Shown here: piece by piece, positions 9,464-18,921 of the stretch
Position numbering within the stretch: position 1 is the stretch's first letter
Layout of the letters: every line of letters starts with the position of its first letter
From: UBA1672 sp051967755
GTDB lineage: Bacteria > Pseudomonadota > Alphaproteobacteria > Micavibrionales > Micavibrionaceae
Assembly: GCA_051967755.1 (NCBI GenBank)
Contig: JBQDYD010000002.1
Span: 186,001-250,000, forward strand
Length of the DNA: 64,000 nt
Reading direction: 5' to 3'
Made by a program: the position numbers and the translations under genes
The notes under the pieces: model-generated
What the model was told of the DNA's origin: nothing
Databases searched by the model: none
What the model saw: only the letters and a program-made list of their open reading frames with translations

Positions 9464-10213
9464 TTATTGAAGAGTATCTACATCAACGTTTGCCGGCACT
9501 TTTTGTTTCAAATGCTGTTTTTGCATGTAAGTAATTTTACGCATTTTGTCGAGGGATTCACCGAAAAAGCGCCATCCTGACAGGTCATAGAACTTAACAC
9601 TGCGTGATGCACTGTCATAGTAATAGCTTCCACCTTGTTTGATTATGTATCCGACAAGTGAGCGATAGGTTTTCAAAAATGCAAATTGCATATCGAAATA
9701 TTTTTGCGCATGAATATCGAACTCTTTTATTTTTTCAGGCCATATTTTATCAAGAGTTTCATAGTCGACTTCGCGAATACCCTCTTTGATGATTTCATAT
9801 TGCTCGTTGGCCTTTTTAATATCATCTTTTACGTTTTGGTGGTTGCGGTTCAAATTATCCATTGCACTTTCAATCGGGCCGCTAAACTCTTTTGAATAAC
9901 GTGTTGTCTGAAAACGTTCGTAATCAACAAGCGCATAAAGCTTTTTTTGGTGGTTAAGATCGGAAAGAGCGTAGTTCCACAATGATATAAAAAGCTGATT
10001 ATAGAGGTGGTCCAGCTTTTCTGCTTCTTGTGTGCTTTTGACTTTTGATGAAAAAACCCGCGGAACAGGGCGCGCCGCCGCATCGACATAGTTTTTCTTC
10101 TTACTATTGTCATAGGAGCCGTGATATTGCGCAGACGCAGTTTGTGGCGTGGTTGTAAGAACCAAAGCAAAAAAGGAACAGGCAATCAGGGATAAACGGG
10201 AAGCTTTACACAT
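9464..10213 (-). CDS. Secreted helical protein, unrecognised
   Basis: A 249-residue protein with a clear Sec signal peptide: basic start, hydrophobic core LSLIACSFFALVL, and a likely cleavage after TASA near residue 28. The mature part is helical, rich in Y, K and Q, with few cysteines and no domain I recognise. The segment around 110-165 looks coiled-coil-like. It is probably periplasmic. It precedes the membrane-anchored coiled-coil gene on the same strand and is divergent from the pseudouridine synthase gene, with a 72-base shared control region. Confidence that it is a real gene is good; function is unknown. Confidence 0.7.
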   Translation of the reverse strand: MCKASRLSLIACSFFALVLTTTPQTASAQYHGSYDNSKKKNYVDAAARPVPRVFSSKVKSTQEAEKLDHLYNQLFISLWNYALSDLNHQKKLYALVDYERFQTTRYSKEFSGPIESAMDNLNRNHQNVKDDIKKANEQYEIIKEGIREVDYETLDKIWPEKIKEFDIHAQKYFDMQFAFLKTYRSLVGYIIKQGGSYYYDSASRSVKFYDLSGWRFFGESLDKMRKITYMQKQHLKQKVPANVDVDTLQ

Positions 10214-10285
10214 ATCAATATTCTGTCATGTTGTTGACTGGCGCGCAACTTTTCATATCATAAGTCGCTATAATACCCTATATTT

Positions 10286-10996
10286 ATGCTATATCAGCCA
10301 CATAAAGTAAAGAATGTAATCGTGTTTCAACCGCGTAAGCCACCTGTAGAGTTTATATACGACCCGCCGCAAGCCCCTTTGGATATCATTTTTAAGAATG
10401 AGGATATACTTGTTTTGAACAAGCCGAGCGGTTTGTTAACTGTTCCCGGGCGCAAAGCAGAGCATAAAGACAGTCTGGAGTCGCGTGTGCAGGCAGAATA
10501 TCCGGAGGCGCGCATTGTGCATCGTTTGGATGAACCGACCTCAGGTATATTAATTATGGCGCGTAACGCGGAGGTGCACCGGAATCTGGGTTTGCAGTTT
10601 GAGCGGCGTAAAACCAAGAAAGTTTATATCGCCCGCGTTTGGGGGGATGTGAAAGAGGATAACGGCCATGTTGATTTACCGCTGCGCTGTGATTGGCCGA
10701 ACAGACCCTTGCAAATGGTTGATCATGATCAAGGGCGCTCTGCCCAAACAGATTGGGAAGTGATCACGCGTGAGGGCGGTGTTACGCGCATGGCTTTGTA
10801 TCCTGTGACAGGCCGCAGTCATCAGCTTCGCGTGCATATGATGGCAATCGGGCATTCTATTTTAGGTGATGAATTTTATGCCCCTGAGGGTGCGTTTAAG
10901 GCGGCAGATCGGTTGCAACTTCATGCGCATAAGCTGATGGTGCATAATCCGCAAAACGGGGATTTGCTCTGGTTTGAATCCCCCTGTCCGTTTTGA
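10286..10996 (+). CDS. RluA-family pseudouridine synthase
   Basis: Isomerises uridine to pseudouridine in rRNA and/or tRNA. The 236-residue protein has HRLDEPTSG at 79-87 with catalytic Asp82, the LLTVPGR element near 50-56 and TGRSHQLRVHM near the C-terminus. It lacks an S4 domain, so it resembles the short RluA type more than RluC/RluD. The enzyme's target position cannot be read from sequence. An alternative start lies at the valine at position 11 or 13, which would remove the unusual MLYQPHK lead. The stop lies directly against the end of the convergent ispE gene. Confidence 0.92.
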   Translation: MLYQPHKVKNVIVFQPRKPPVEFIYDPPQAPLDIIFKNEDILVLNKPSGLLTVPGRKAEHKDSLESRVQAEYPEARIVHRLDEPTSGILIMARNAEVHRNLGLQFERRKTKKVYIARVWGDVKEDNGHVDLPLRCDWPNRPLQMVDHDQGRSAQTDWEVITREGGVTRMALYPVTGRSHQLRVHMMAIGHSILGDEFYAPEGAFKAADRLQLHAHKLMVHNPQNGDLLWFESPCPF

Positions 10997-11899
10997 TTAA
11001 TACCGTTCAGGTCTGTTCAGCCAACCTGTGGCAAGCCACCAGTCGGGATTATCTTCTTCTATTTCTTTTTTCGCCTGATTGGCTTGATCTATCGTTTCGT
11101 ACAACGCAAAGCAGCTTGCGCCTGAGCCTGTCATACGTGAAAACAGGCTCTTGCCTTGTGTGTCCAGTGCATTAATAACATTGCCGATTTCAGGGATTAA
11201 AGACGAAGCAGAAGCATATAAATCATTGTCGGTTGATTGCAGGAAAGTAACCAAATCAAAAACCGAGGGGAAATGATCAGGCAGGCTTATCTTGTGTTTG
11301 TAAATGCCGTTATGGTGCATAAATGTCTGCGCTGTTGGGCAACTGACCATTGGGTTAATCAGTAAAATCGGTATTTCATTGAAATCCGGAGCCTGTGTTA
11401 AGCGGTCCCCGATTCCTTCTACCAGAGTTGGTTGGCATCTGTAACAAACCGGAACGTCTGCGCCTAATTTAATCATAAGAGGCATCAGGTAGGGAGGGTT
11501 AGGGTCTAAATTCCAATAATTTTGTAATCCCCATAAAGTCGCCGCCGCGTCGGATGACCCGCCCCCTAATCCGGCCGCCAGAGGGAGGCTTTTTGTGAGG
11601 GTGATTTTCACTTTAAGGGATTTATTCACCGTCTGTGATAGGGCTCTGGCGGCGCGTACCACCAAGTTAGAGCTTTCAAGCTGCGCGTTTTGTTCCTGCG
11701 CGTTGAACTTTTGTGCAAAGGGGCCTGTGACATGGAATGAAAAATCATCGGCGGGCTCTATGTCAATGTAATCACCGATATCTGCGAAGGAAACGAGAGA
11801 CTGTAAGTCGTGATAGCCATCTTGCTTTTTTCGGATTAAGTGCAAAAATAAATTAACTTTTGCCGGCGCAAAAACCTGTAGTTTTTTGGAGTCGCTCAC
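10997..11899 (-). CDS. ispE: 4-diphosphocytidyl-2-C-methyl-D-erythritol kinase
   Basis: GHMP kinase of the MEP (non-mevalonate) isoprenoid pathway; phosphorylates the 2-hydroxyl of CDP-methylerythritol with ATP. The 300-residue protein starts with APAKVNLFLHL, which includes the catalytic lysine, and has the ATP loop GLGGGSSDAA near residue 112. The C-terminal GSGASCFALY is motif 3 of the family. It lies 48 bases downstream of the TPR protein on the same strand, an order seen in other alphaproteobacteria. The start is consistent with family length. Confidence 0.95.
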   Translation of the reverse strand: MSDSKKLQVFAPAKVNLFLHLIRKKQDGYHDLQSLVSFADIGDYIDIEPADDFSFHVTGPFAQKFNAQEQNAQLESSNLVVRAARALSQTVNKSLKVKITLTKSLPLAAGLGGGSSDAAATLWGLQNYWNLDPNPPYLMPLMIKLGADVPVCYRCQPTLVEGIGDRLTQAPDFNEIPILLINPMVSCPTAQTFMHHNGIYKHKISLPDHFPSVFDLVTFLQSTDNDLYASASSLIPEIGNVINALDTQGKSLFSRMTGSGASCFALYETIDQANQAKKEIEEDNPDWWLATGWLNRPERY

Positions 11900-11947
11900 G
11901 ATCTCTTATCCGTTTCATCATATTTAAATCAAGATATGGTCCAAAGG

Positions 11948-13684
11948 CTAAATGTCTGTTTTTAATCCATTCACCAGCTTTTCTTCAATTGCCTTGATTT
12001 GATTGTCATCATTGGAATTATTCTTGGCACGTTCCCATTGAAAGCGCGCCTCTAATTTGCGATTAACCTGCCAGTATGCATCACCAAGGTGATCATTAAC
12101 CGTTGGGTCATAGGGCAGGAGCTCTACCGCGCGTTCCAGGGATTTTACCGCCCCTTTGTAATCGGCATTTCTGTATTGTGCCCAGCCCAATGAATCCGTT
12201 ATGTATCCGTCATTTGGCTTTAGGTTTACCGCGCGTTGGATCATCTCTGTGGCTTTGTCTAAATTAACGCCACGATCTACCCATGAATATCCCAAATAGT
12301 TGAGGATGTAAGGGTGGTCTGGTTGGAATTCAAGGGCGGCCGAAAGTTCGGTTTCGGCTTTTTTCCAGCGATCTGTCTGCTCATATGCGATGCCGCGCAC
12401 ATAATGCAGGTGCCAATAATCTTTTGTGACACTTCCCCCAAGCGCACTGACGGCTTTATTGTACCAGTCTAATGCGGTTTTGTATTCGCTGCGGTGGCGA
12501 TAAAGATCACCGATTTTAATAAGCGTGTCAGGTTTTTTATCTTTTTCTGACAGGCGTTTTAAGACTGAGAGCGCCTCATCAAATTGTTCTGTATCTTCGT
12601 ATATATCAACGATATCAAACTGTGCCTGCAAAAAATTATCATCTTCTTTTGGTACAGTCTTATAAAGGGATATAGCGGCATCATATTGTTTGTGACGTGC
12701 ATTGATATCAGCCAACAGGAATAATGTCTCGCTCATGTCCGGCGCAAGGTAAAGCGCAACATTGCCGAAAACACGGGCACTGTCGTCGTTATTTTCATTG
12801 TACATGATCTTGGCAATATCATAGAACGCCTGCGCCATACCATGTTGTACAGTTTTAATCTTTTTGAATAACGGTATATCCGTGCCCTTATTCAGATTGT
12901 CGATTTTGTTTTCTAAAAACTGGTTATTCTCACTCTCAGGATTTTTCTTGATAATCGATTGATACAGGCTGATGGCTTTATCTTTCATTCCTACATGCCC
13001 GTACAGGTCGGCAATACGTTCAACCTCAACGGCGGAAACATCATCTAAATCCATGGCCTTTTCGATCATTTTTTCGATGTCTTTATGATCGTTCAAGAAA
13101 TCAGAGATCAAGATGCCGTGATACAGCTGTATTGTGTTTTGGCGTAAATTTTTGATGTTTATTTCACCGTTTGCCGCATCTAGCCAGGCCTTCACGAACG
13201 GGCCAATAAAGCGGATTGTGGGGTCTTGTGGCAAAGTTTTGTAGATTGCCATCGCTTTGTCTATGTCATTATGTTTGAACGCATCGACCAATAAAAATAC
13301 ATCTGCGATTGTGCTTTTGTTACTATTGGCTTTTGTCTGTTCAGCCAGCTTAATCGCACGATCATGATCGCCTGCACCCATGGAAATAATCATGGCGCGA
13401 TAGATGATATCACCATGAGATAAGTCCGATGTCAGGATGGGGTTGATGAAATTATTGGCGCTTTTCCAATCATGATGCGCTTGGGCAAAGCGGCTCGCCA
13501 GATAATTTCCGGCTTCCAGATCAATAATCTCTGCACGCTTTTGCTGGGCAGGGGCGCCTTCTGTGCTGTCCGGGGTGTTCTCTTGGGTTGTTTTAGCCAG
13601 CTTAAAGAACTGGGTGTTGGCTTCGACATTGCTGCACAGCGCCATAGAGCAGGTGGCTAATACAAGAGACAGAGTTTTCATCAT
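11948..13684 (-). CDS. Exported tetratricopeptide-repeat protein
   Basis: A 578-residue protein with a signal peptide (SLVLATCSMALCSNVEA, residues about 5-22) and TPR repeats over most of its length. The clearest units are in the C-terminal half, with phrases such as YLGYSWVDRG, DSLGWAQYRNADYKGAVKSLERA and DHLGDAYWQVNR. Proteins of this type next to ispE are widespread in alphaproteobacteria and are taken to be periplasmic or outer-membrane-associated scaffolds. The cysteine near the signal end could in principle be a lipidation site, but the preceding residues fit a lipobox poorly. The start is one of two consecutive ATG codons. Confidence 0.85.
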   Translation of the reverse strand: MMKTLSLVLATCSMALCSNVEANTQFFKLAKTTQENTPDSTEGAPAQQKRAEIIDLEAGNYLASRFAQAHHDWKSANNFINPILTSDLSHGDIIYRAMIISMGAGDHDRAIKLAEQTKANSNKSTIADVFLLVDAFKHNDIDKAMAIYKTLPQDPTIRFIGPFVKAWLDAANGEINIKNLRQNTIQLYHGILISDFLNDHKDIEKMIEKAMDLDDVSAVEVERIADLYGHVGMKDKAISLYQSIIKKNPESENNQFLENKIDNLNKGTDIPLFKKIKTVQHGMAQAFYDIAKIMYNENNDDSARVFGNVALYLAPDMSETLFLLADINARHKQYDAAISLYKTVPKEDDNFLQAQFDIVDIYEDTEQFDEALSVLKRLSEKDKKPDTLIKIGDLYRHRSEYKTALDWYNKAVSALGGSVTKDYWHLHYVRGIAYEQTDRWKKAETELSAALEFQPDHPYILNYLGYSWVDRGVNLDKATEMIQRAVNLKPNDGYITDSLGWAQYRNADYKGAVKSLERAVELLPYDPTVNDHLGDAYWQVNRKLEARFQWERAKNNSNDDNQIKAIEEKLVNGLKTDI

Positions 13685-13768
13685 TAGTACAAATCCTATT
13701 GCTTTAAATGTCTATAATAGGCCTTATTTATTATGTTTCATCAAAAAACTGGCCGATCATACATTTTT

Positions 13769-15415
13769 TTACATGTTGGGATAATTCGGCCCGTCTGCGC
13801 CTTGCGGAACAGTCCAGTTGATATTTTGTGACGGGTCCTTGATATCGCATGTTTTACAATGGACACAGTTCTGAGAGTTGATCTGAAATTTCTGCGCTCC
13901 GTTCTCTTCAATCACTTCATAGACCGCCGCGGGGCAGTATCGCTGCGCGGGCTCTGCATATTCAGGAAGGTTCTTTTGTATTGGAATGGACGGATCTTTT
14001 AATTTCAGATGGCATGGCTGGCCTTCTGCGTGATTGGTGTTGGAAAGCTGCACGGAGGTCAGGCGATCAAAGGTAATAACACCATCAGGTTTCGGGTAAT
14101 CAATGGGCGTATGAAGCTCTGCTTTTTCTGTTTGGGCGTGGTCTGCATGATTAGGCAGTGTTTTTGATCCTGCCCCCTTGGTTAGCGTTTGTATCGCCGC
14201 GTTGATCAGGCCGCTCCATAGACCTTTATGGAAGCCCGGGCGAATGTTACGCACGGATTTTAACTCATCCCACAGCCATGTTTGTTTCAGGTTTTCCGGA
14301 TAAGTGACACATTCCGTGCCCCAATCCTGCGTGTCTTGTAGGTGGGCGAAAATACTTTCTGCCGCAACCATGCCTGATTTCATGGCCGTGTGATTGCCTT
14401 TGATTTTTGGAACGTTCAAGAACCCTGCGGTATCGCCGATCAAAACGCCGCCGGAGAAGGTGAGCTTTGGCAAAGATTGAAAGCCGCCCTCAACCAAGGC
14501 ACGCGCGCCATAGGCAATGCGCTTGCCGCCCTCTAGCAAGGGTTTGATTTTCGGATGGGTTTTAAAGCGCTGCATTTCCTCAAACGGGGATAAATACGGA
14601 TTTTTATAATCAAGACCGATCACAAACCCGATAGAGATTTGATTATCCTCCATGTGGTAAATCCATGACCCGCCATAGGTTTTATTATCCATTGGCCATC
14701 CGATTGTATGCTGGCACAGGCCCTCTTGGTGTTTATCGGGGCTGATTTCCCAAATCTCTTTAATGCCAAGGCCATAAGTCTGCGGGTCACTGTCTTTGCG
14801 TAAATCATAATGCGCGATCAACCCTTTTGTCAGGGATCCATGACATCCCTCGGCAAATACGGTTTGGCGGGCGTGCAGCTCCATGCCCGGTTCAAAGCTG
14901 TCGGTTTTCTCACCATTGATATCCAGACCCATATCGCCTGTGGCCACACCGATCACTTGATTATCGGCATTATAAAGCACTTCGGCGGCGGCAAAACCGG
15001 GGAATATCTCAACGCCAAGCCCCTCGGCCTGTTCCGCCAGCCAGCGGCATAAATTACCAAGCGAGATAATATAATTGCCTTTATTGTGCATTTGCGGCGG
15101 GGTTATCATCGGAAACCCGCCTTTTTCCGTTAGGAATACAAATTTATCTTTTGTCGCGGGGCAATTTAGCGGCGCGCCTTTATCTTTCCAATCGGGAATC
15201 AGTTCATCCAGCGCGCGCGGCTCAAACACGGCGCCTGACAAAATATGTGCGCCCACTTCTGAGCCTTTTTCCAAAATACAAACAGAGATATCTTGGCCTT
15301 GTTCTTCTGCCATTTGTTTCAGCTTGATCGCACAGGAAAGGCCTGATGGGCCCGCGCCGACAATAACAACGTCGTATTCCATATTTTCGCGGTCTGATCT
15401 GATGGATTCTGGCAT
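13769..15415 (-). CDS. Electron transfer flavoprotein-ubiquinone oxidoreductase
   Basis: Membrane-surface FAD and 4Fe-4S enzyme that passes electrons from reduced ETF (from fatty-acid and amino-acid dehydrogenases) to ubiquinone. The FAD loop VVIVGAGPSGLSCAI is near the N-terminus. The C-terminal cluster motif is CVHCKTCDIKDP. The ATG at 15415 is preferred because it has a strong GAGGAG ribosome site and gives the usual length of 548 residues; the in-frame ATG 33 bases upstream adds an uninformative basic lead. The usual glycine run near the C-terminus reads GADGP here. It is divergent from the uracil-DNA glycosylase gene, a common alphaproteobacterial neighbour. Confidence 0.95.
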   Translation of the reverse strand: MPESIRSDRENMEYDVVIVGAGPSGLSCAIKLKQMAEEQGQDISVCILEKGSEVGAHILSGAVFEPRALDELIPDWKDKGAPLNCPATKDKFVFLTEKGGFPMITPPQMHNKGNYIISLGNLCRWLAEQAEGLGVEIFPGFAAAEVLYNADNQVIGVATGDMGLDINGEKTDSFEPGMELHARQTVFAEGCHGSLTKGLIAHYDLRKDSDPQTYGLGIKEIWEISPDKHQEGLCQHTIGWPMDNKTYGGSWIYHMEDNQISIGFVIGLDYKNPYLSPFEEMQRFKTHPKIKPLLEGGKRIAYGARALVEGGFQSLPKLTFSGGVLIGDTAGFLNVPKIKGNHTAMKSGMVAAESIFAHLQDTQDWGTECVTYPENLKQTWLWDELKSVRNIRPGFHKGLWSGLINAAIQTLTKGAGSKTLPNHADHAQTEKAELHTPIDYPKPDGVITFDRLTSVQLSNTNHAEGQPCHLKLKDPSIPIQKNLPEYAEPAQRYCPAAVYEVIEENGAQKFQINSQNCVHCKTCDIKDPSQNINWTVPQGADGPNYPNM

Positions 15416-15502
15416 GTTAGGGATTCTCCTCTTTCTTTTTCGGAACAATTATTCTACCCTATTTTTACATCAAAATCTCTTAACAAATCTAAAGAAGGGC
15501 GT

Positions 15503-16360
15503 GTGACTTTGGCTGCAACGCAACAAGAGCTGGTATCTGCACTGCAGTGGTATATTGACCACGGCGTGGATGAGTGCCTTGATGATGCGGCAATTGATCG
15601 TTTTGATATGCCCGCAGTGCCCATATCAATGCCGCAGATGACGCCATCTGCAGGGCAGGGCATGCAATCTGTGGCTGCGGGGCAGAATATGCCTGCACAA
15701 GAGACATTTTTGGGTAAGTCAGATGCATATGATGAAGCCGTCAAATTGGCAAATTCTGCCAACACGCTTGAGGAGCTCTCTCAAATTATTCAGGATTTTG
15801 ATGGAATCGCCCTGAAAAAAACGGCAACGAATATGGTTTTTGCCGACGGAAACCCCAAAGCACATGTGATGGTTATCGGTGATGCGCCAGGCGCCGATGA
15901 GGACAGAATGGGAAAACCGTTTGTTGGTGTAAACGGGCAGTTGCTAGATCGGATATTGCAGTGTATAAATCTGGATCGTTCGGAAGAGGACGCAGAAAAT
16001 TCGGTCTATATTTCGAATATATTAAACTGGAGACCCCCCGGAAATCGCACGCCTTCGCCTGCGGAAATCGCGGTTAGTCTACCGTTTATTGAGCGGCATA
16101 TTCAGCTCGTAAAGCCAAGCATATTGGTGTTTTGCGGTGGTGTGGCGGCAAAATCGTTACTTGGTAGCTCTGATAGTATTTCACGCCTGCGTAAAAAGTG
16201 GCATGACTATGCGCCACAAACCCCCGGTATGGGTAATGCAGTATCTAAAATACCTGCAATTGCGACGTATCATACTGTGTCTTTACTGCGTACACCTATC
16301 CAAAAGAGATTGGTGTGGGATGACATGTTAAGCTTGCAGGCTAAGCTCAAATCCCTGTAA
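15503..16360 (+). CDS. Uracil-DNA glycosylase, family 4-like (divergent)
   Basis: Base-excision repair enzyme family that removes uracil from DNA. It is 285 residues, starting from GTG with a GAAGGG ribosome site. Motif GDAPGADEDRMGKPFVG corresponds to family-4 motif A, and WRPPGNRTPSP and FIERHI match the following conserved elements. Two points are odd. The N-terminal cysteine of the usual GCALKxTAT phrase is replaced (GIALKKTAT), and no four-cysteine set for a 4Fe-4S cluster is evident. The C-terminal HPAYLLR motif reads HTVSLLR. The superfamily call is safe; catalytic competence and cluster content are not. Confidence 0.87.
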   Translation: MTLAATQQELVSALQWYIDHGVDECLDDAAIDRFDMPAVPISMPQMTPSAGQGMQSVAAGQNMPAQETFLGKSDAYDEAVKLANSANTLEELSQIIQDFDGIALKKTATNMVFADGNPKAHVMVIGDAPGADEDRMGKPFVGVNGQLLDRILQCINLDRSEEDAENSVYISNILNWRPPGNRTPSPAEIAVSLPFIERHIQLVKPSILVFCGGVAAKSLLGSSDSISRLRKKWHDYAPQTPGMGNAVSKIPAIATYHTVSLLRTPIQKRLVWDDMLSLQAKLKSL

Positions 16361-16423
16361 AATAGTTTACATAATAATAAAAACTGGACAGACATAATTT
16401 ATTTGTGTATCTAATGCGGCACT

Positions 16424-18445
16424 ATGAGCATGAAGAATGTAAAAACATATGGCTTGCGCCTGTGCGTGGGCGTTTTGACAATAAGCGTTTCTCTGTTACC
16501 GATCCAGGCAACAGAGGCCGTACCTGTTCCCCCGCAAAAGCCTGATCTGTACGCTGATCTTGGTGTTGAGCAAACAAAAGTATCACTTGTAGATGGGGTT
16601 CCTGTTCCTGACATGAAGCCGATCTTGGATATTGAACCTGCGGCAGGGCCGTCTTTTAAGGCACCGAAGGCATTAAACTTAACCACCTTGCTTATTCCGG
16701 AAATATTTAAAGCCAAAACAGATGCAAAGCCTGTAAGAAAAACAGAACAATTTGCGCACGGCTATAAACCTTTATCGTCTCAGCAATCAAAATTATATGC
16801 CAAGATCTTTAATCTTCAGATGCATGGTAAGTGGGATATTGCGGATAGTAAAATCACGGAAGTGACGGATACACGTTTGATGGGGCATGTTCTTTATCAG
16901 CGTTATATGCATGCAGAATATAAGAGCAGCTTTGCAGAGCTAAGGGATTGGATGGATCAATATGCAGATCATCCATATGCGGATAAAATCTATAAGTTAG
17001 CATTATCGAAAAAAGGCGATGATAGCGCGCCTTTACACGAAGCAGTGAAGACACGTGAATTGGCACAAATTAAAGAGCCGACTATTTACTATGGCAAGCG
17101 TTATGTCGGTAAAGTAGAGCGTAACAAAGCGCAAAATCGCTCGGTACGTGATTTGGCACGCAAGGTTAAGGTTCTTGTGCGTACGGGTAAGACACAAGAA
17201 GCGCAGGATCATGTGATTGCGTCGACTGTGACCTCTGTCATGGATACGGTAGAAATCGATCAACTGAAATCGATAATCGCGGCAGGCTATCTTTATCGCG
17301 GTCAAATTTCCAAGGCACAAGTCATCGCGGCAGAAGCGGCAAATCGTTCAGGTAAGTTTGTTCCTGAAGCTGCATGGATTGCCGGCTTGGCTTTTTGGCA
17401 GAAGGATGACTTCGCCAATGCAGCCAGATATTTTGAAATTGTCGGTGCTTCTGCATATGCGTCAGGGTGGCGCGCATCTGCAGGGCATTACTGGGCTGCG
17501 CGCTCTTACAGTCGTTTGGGACATAAAGAAAAGCTACGTTCATCATTGGCAAGCGCAGCAAAGCACACACACACATTCTATGGTTTGATCGCTCAAAAAA
17601 TCATGGGTAAGCGTTTTATCTTTAACTGGGAAAAGCCTGCCTTTACTCAGGATGATGAAGCCCGCATTCTGGCCTCTGATGCAGGTAAGCGCGCTTATTC
17701 TTTGGTTGCTGCGGGTCAATATGCCTTGGCAGAGGATGAGCTTTTACGATTGAACTATAAAGGCGACATGGATTTGCGCCGCTCAGTTTTGGCTTATGCA
17801 GTGCGTGTCGGGCTTCCTGCGGTTGCCATGCGTTTGGGGAATATGGTCGCAAATGATGGGGGGCAATATTATGACAGTGCTCTTTATCCGAATACACCGT
17901 GGGAGCCAAAAGACGGTTTTGTCGTTGACCCTGCTTTGGTGCATGCGGTGATGCGTCAGGAATCACGTTTTAACCAACATGCAAAAAGCTATAGCGGCGC
18001 ACTCGGCCTGATGCAGCTTATGCCAAAAACGGCTGATTATATCGCGAAGAAAACAGGCTATGCAGGGCATGTGAACGCTGTGACTTTGGCTGATCCGGCC
18101 ACCAATATGACGGTCGGTCAGGATTATCTGGAATATCTGATCAAGGGGCGCTACGTAAAGGGTGATATTGTATCTTTGCTTGTCGCGTATAACGCCGGCC
18201 CAGGTAATCTTCTGAAGTGGAGAAAGCGCCGTGGGGATGTTTCTGATCCGTTATTGTTTATTGAGACCCTGCCTGTACAGGAAACCCGTGATTATGTGGC
18301 AAAGGTGATGTCAAATTATTGGATGTACCGTTTGCGTGCAGGCCTTGATGTGCCAAGCTTGGCCTCTTTGGCGGGTGGTCAAACACCGCGTTACGCGCTG
18401 CAAACAACAACAATGCCTGATACGTATAAAGTATCGTCACAATAA
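16424..18445 (+). CDS. Soluble lytic murein transglycosylase (SLT family)
   Basis: Periplasmic enzyme cleaving the glycan backbone of peptidoglycan with anhydro-muramyl formation. The 673 residues begin with a signal peptide (cleavage near VEA/EAV at about 30). A long alpha-helical superhelical region follows, and the C-terminal SLT catalytic domain starts near residue 500. Catalytic glutamate lies in MRQESRF, followed by GALGLMQLMP and AYNAGPGN, all diagnostic. The region after the signal peptide is proline-rich (VPPQKPD). The length is typical of Slt70-like proteins. It lies 63 bases after the UDG gene and could share its transcript. Confidence 0.94.
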   Translation: MSMKNVKTYGLRLCVGVLTISVSLLPIQATEAVPVPPQKPDLYADLGVEQTKVSLVDGVPVPDMKPILDIEPAAGPSFKAPKALNLTTLLIPEIFKAKTDAKPVRKTEQFAHGYKPLSSQQSKLYAKIFNLQMHGKWDIADSKITEVTDTRLMGHVLYQRYMHAEYKSSFAELRDWMDQYADHPYADKIYKLALSKKGDDSAPLHEAVKTRELAQIKEPTIYYGKRYVGKVERNKAQNRSVRDLARKVKVLVRTGKTQEAQDHVIASTVTSVMDTVEIDQLKSIIAAGYLYRGQISKAQVIAAEAANRSGKFVPEAAWIAGLAFWQKDDFANAARYFEIVGASAYASGWRASAGHYWAARSYSRLGHKEKLRSSLASAAKHTHTFYGLIAQKIMGKRFIFNWEKPAFTQDDEARILASDAGKRAYSLVAAGQYALAEDELLRLNYKGDMDLRRSVLAYAVRVGLPAVAMRLGNMVANDGGQYYDSALYPNTPWEPKDGFVVDPALVHAVMRQESRFNQHAKSYSGALGLMQLMPKTADYIAKKTGYAGHVNAVTLADPATNMTVGQDYLEYLIKGRYVKGDIVSLLVAYNAGPGNLLKWRKRRGDVSDPLLFIETLPVQETRDYVAKVMSNYWMYRLRAGLDVPSLASLAGGQTPRYALQTTTMPDTYKVSSQ

Positions 18446-18461
18446 TTTTTAAGCGTATGAA

Positions 18462-18908
18462 TTAATCGAGATAGAGTTTTGGCATAGCGTCGAGATATTC
18501 TTCTGATGCGTCTTTATCCCATGGCCATAAGCCTTTTGTACTGGGCCAGATCAGTTGATATGCATCAAAGTCCTTTCCTTCATACAGCCAAAGGCAAGAT
18601 CCTAAATAGTCTGCATAAAGCTCTGGGTCAAAATCCTTGAACATGACCTTGAACCCGTCCAAAAACCCTGAATATAGGGTGTCGATATCAAAATGTTCGC
18701 CTTCTGTAATGCGGCGGTTATATTCATTAATAATCCAAAGGGCGAGCTCTCTCTTCAGTCCTGTTACGATGAGTTCAGGCTCTCCGGTGCATTCAAAAAT
18801 ACCAATAGAGTAGCTAAAGCGCGTGTCTGTTTCATTGTCAAAGACATGCGTCACCTGACATCCGTGCTCTTCGATGTTTTTTAAGAGTTTTTCTTCGTAT
18901 TCGGTCAT
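18462..18908 (-). CDS. DUF4262 domain protein
   Basis: A 148-residue cytoplasmic protein matching the DUF4262 pattern: an N-terminal helix, VTHVFDNE, then FSYSIGIFE, PELIVTGL and the WLYEGKDFDAYQLIWPS region. The function of this family is unknown. The gene is 13 bases upstream of the inositol-phosphatase-family gene's end on the same strand, so it follows that gene in a likely two-gene unit. It is acidic, with no membrane segment or signal. It converges on the lytic transglycosylase gene. Confidence 0.82.
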   Translation of the reverse strand: MTEYEEKLLKNIEEHGCQVTHVFDNETDTRFSYSIGIFECTGEPELIVTGLKRELALWIINEYNRRITEGEHFDIDTLYSGFLDGFKVMFKDFDPELYADYLGSCLWLYEGKDFDAYQLIWPSTKGLWPWDKDASEEYLDAMPKLYLD

Positions 18909-18921
18909 GTGAAATGATTTT

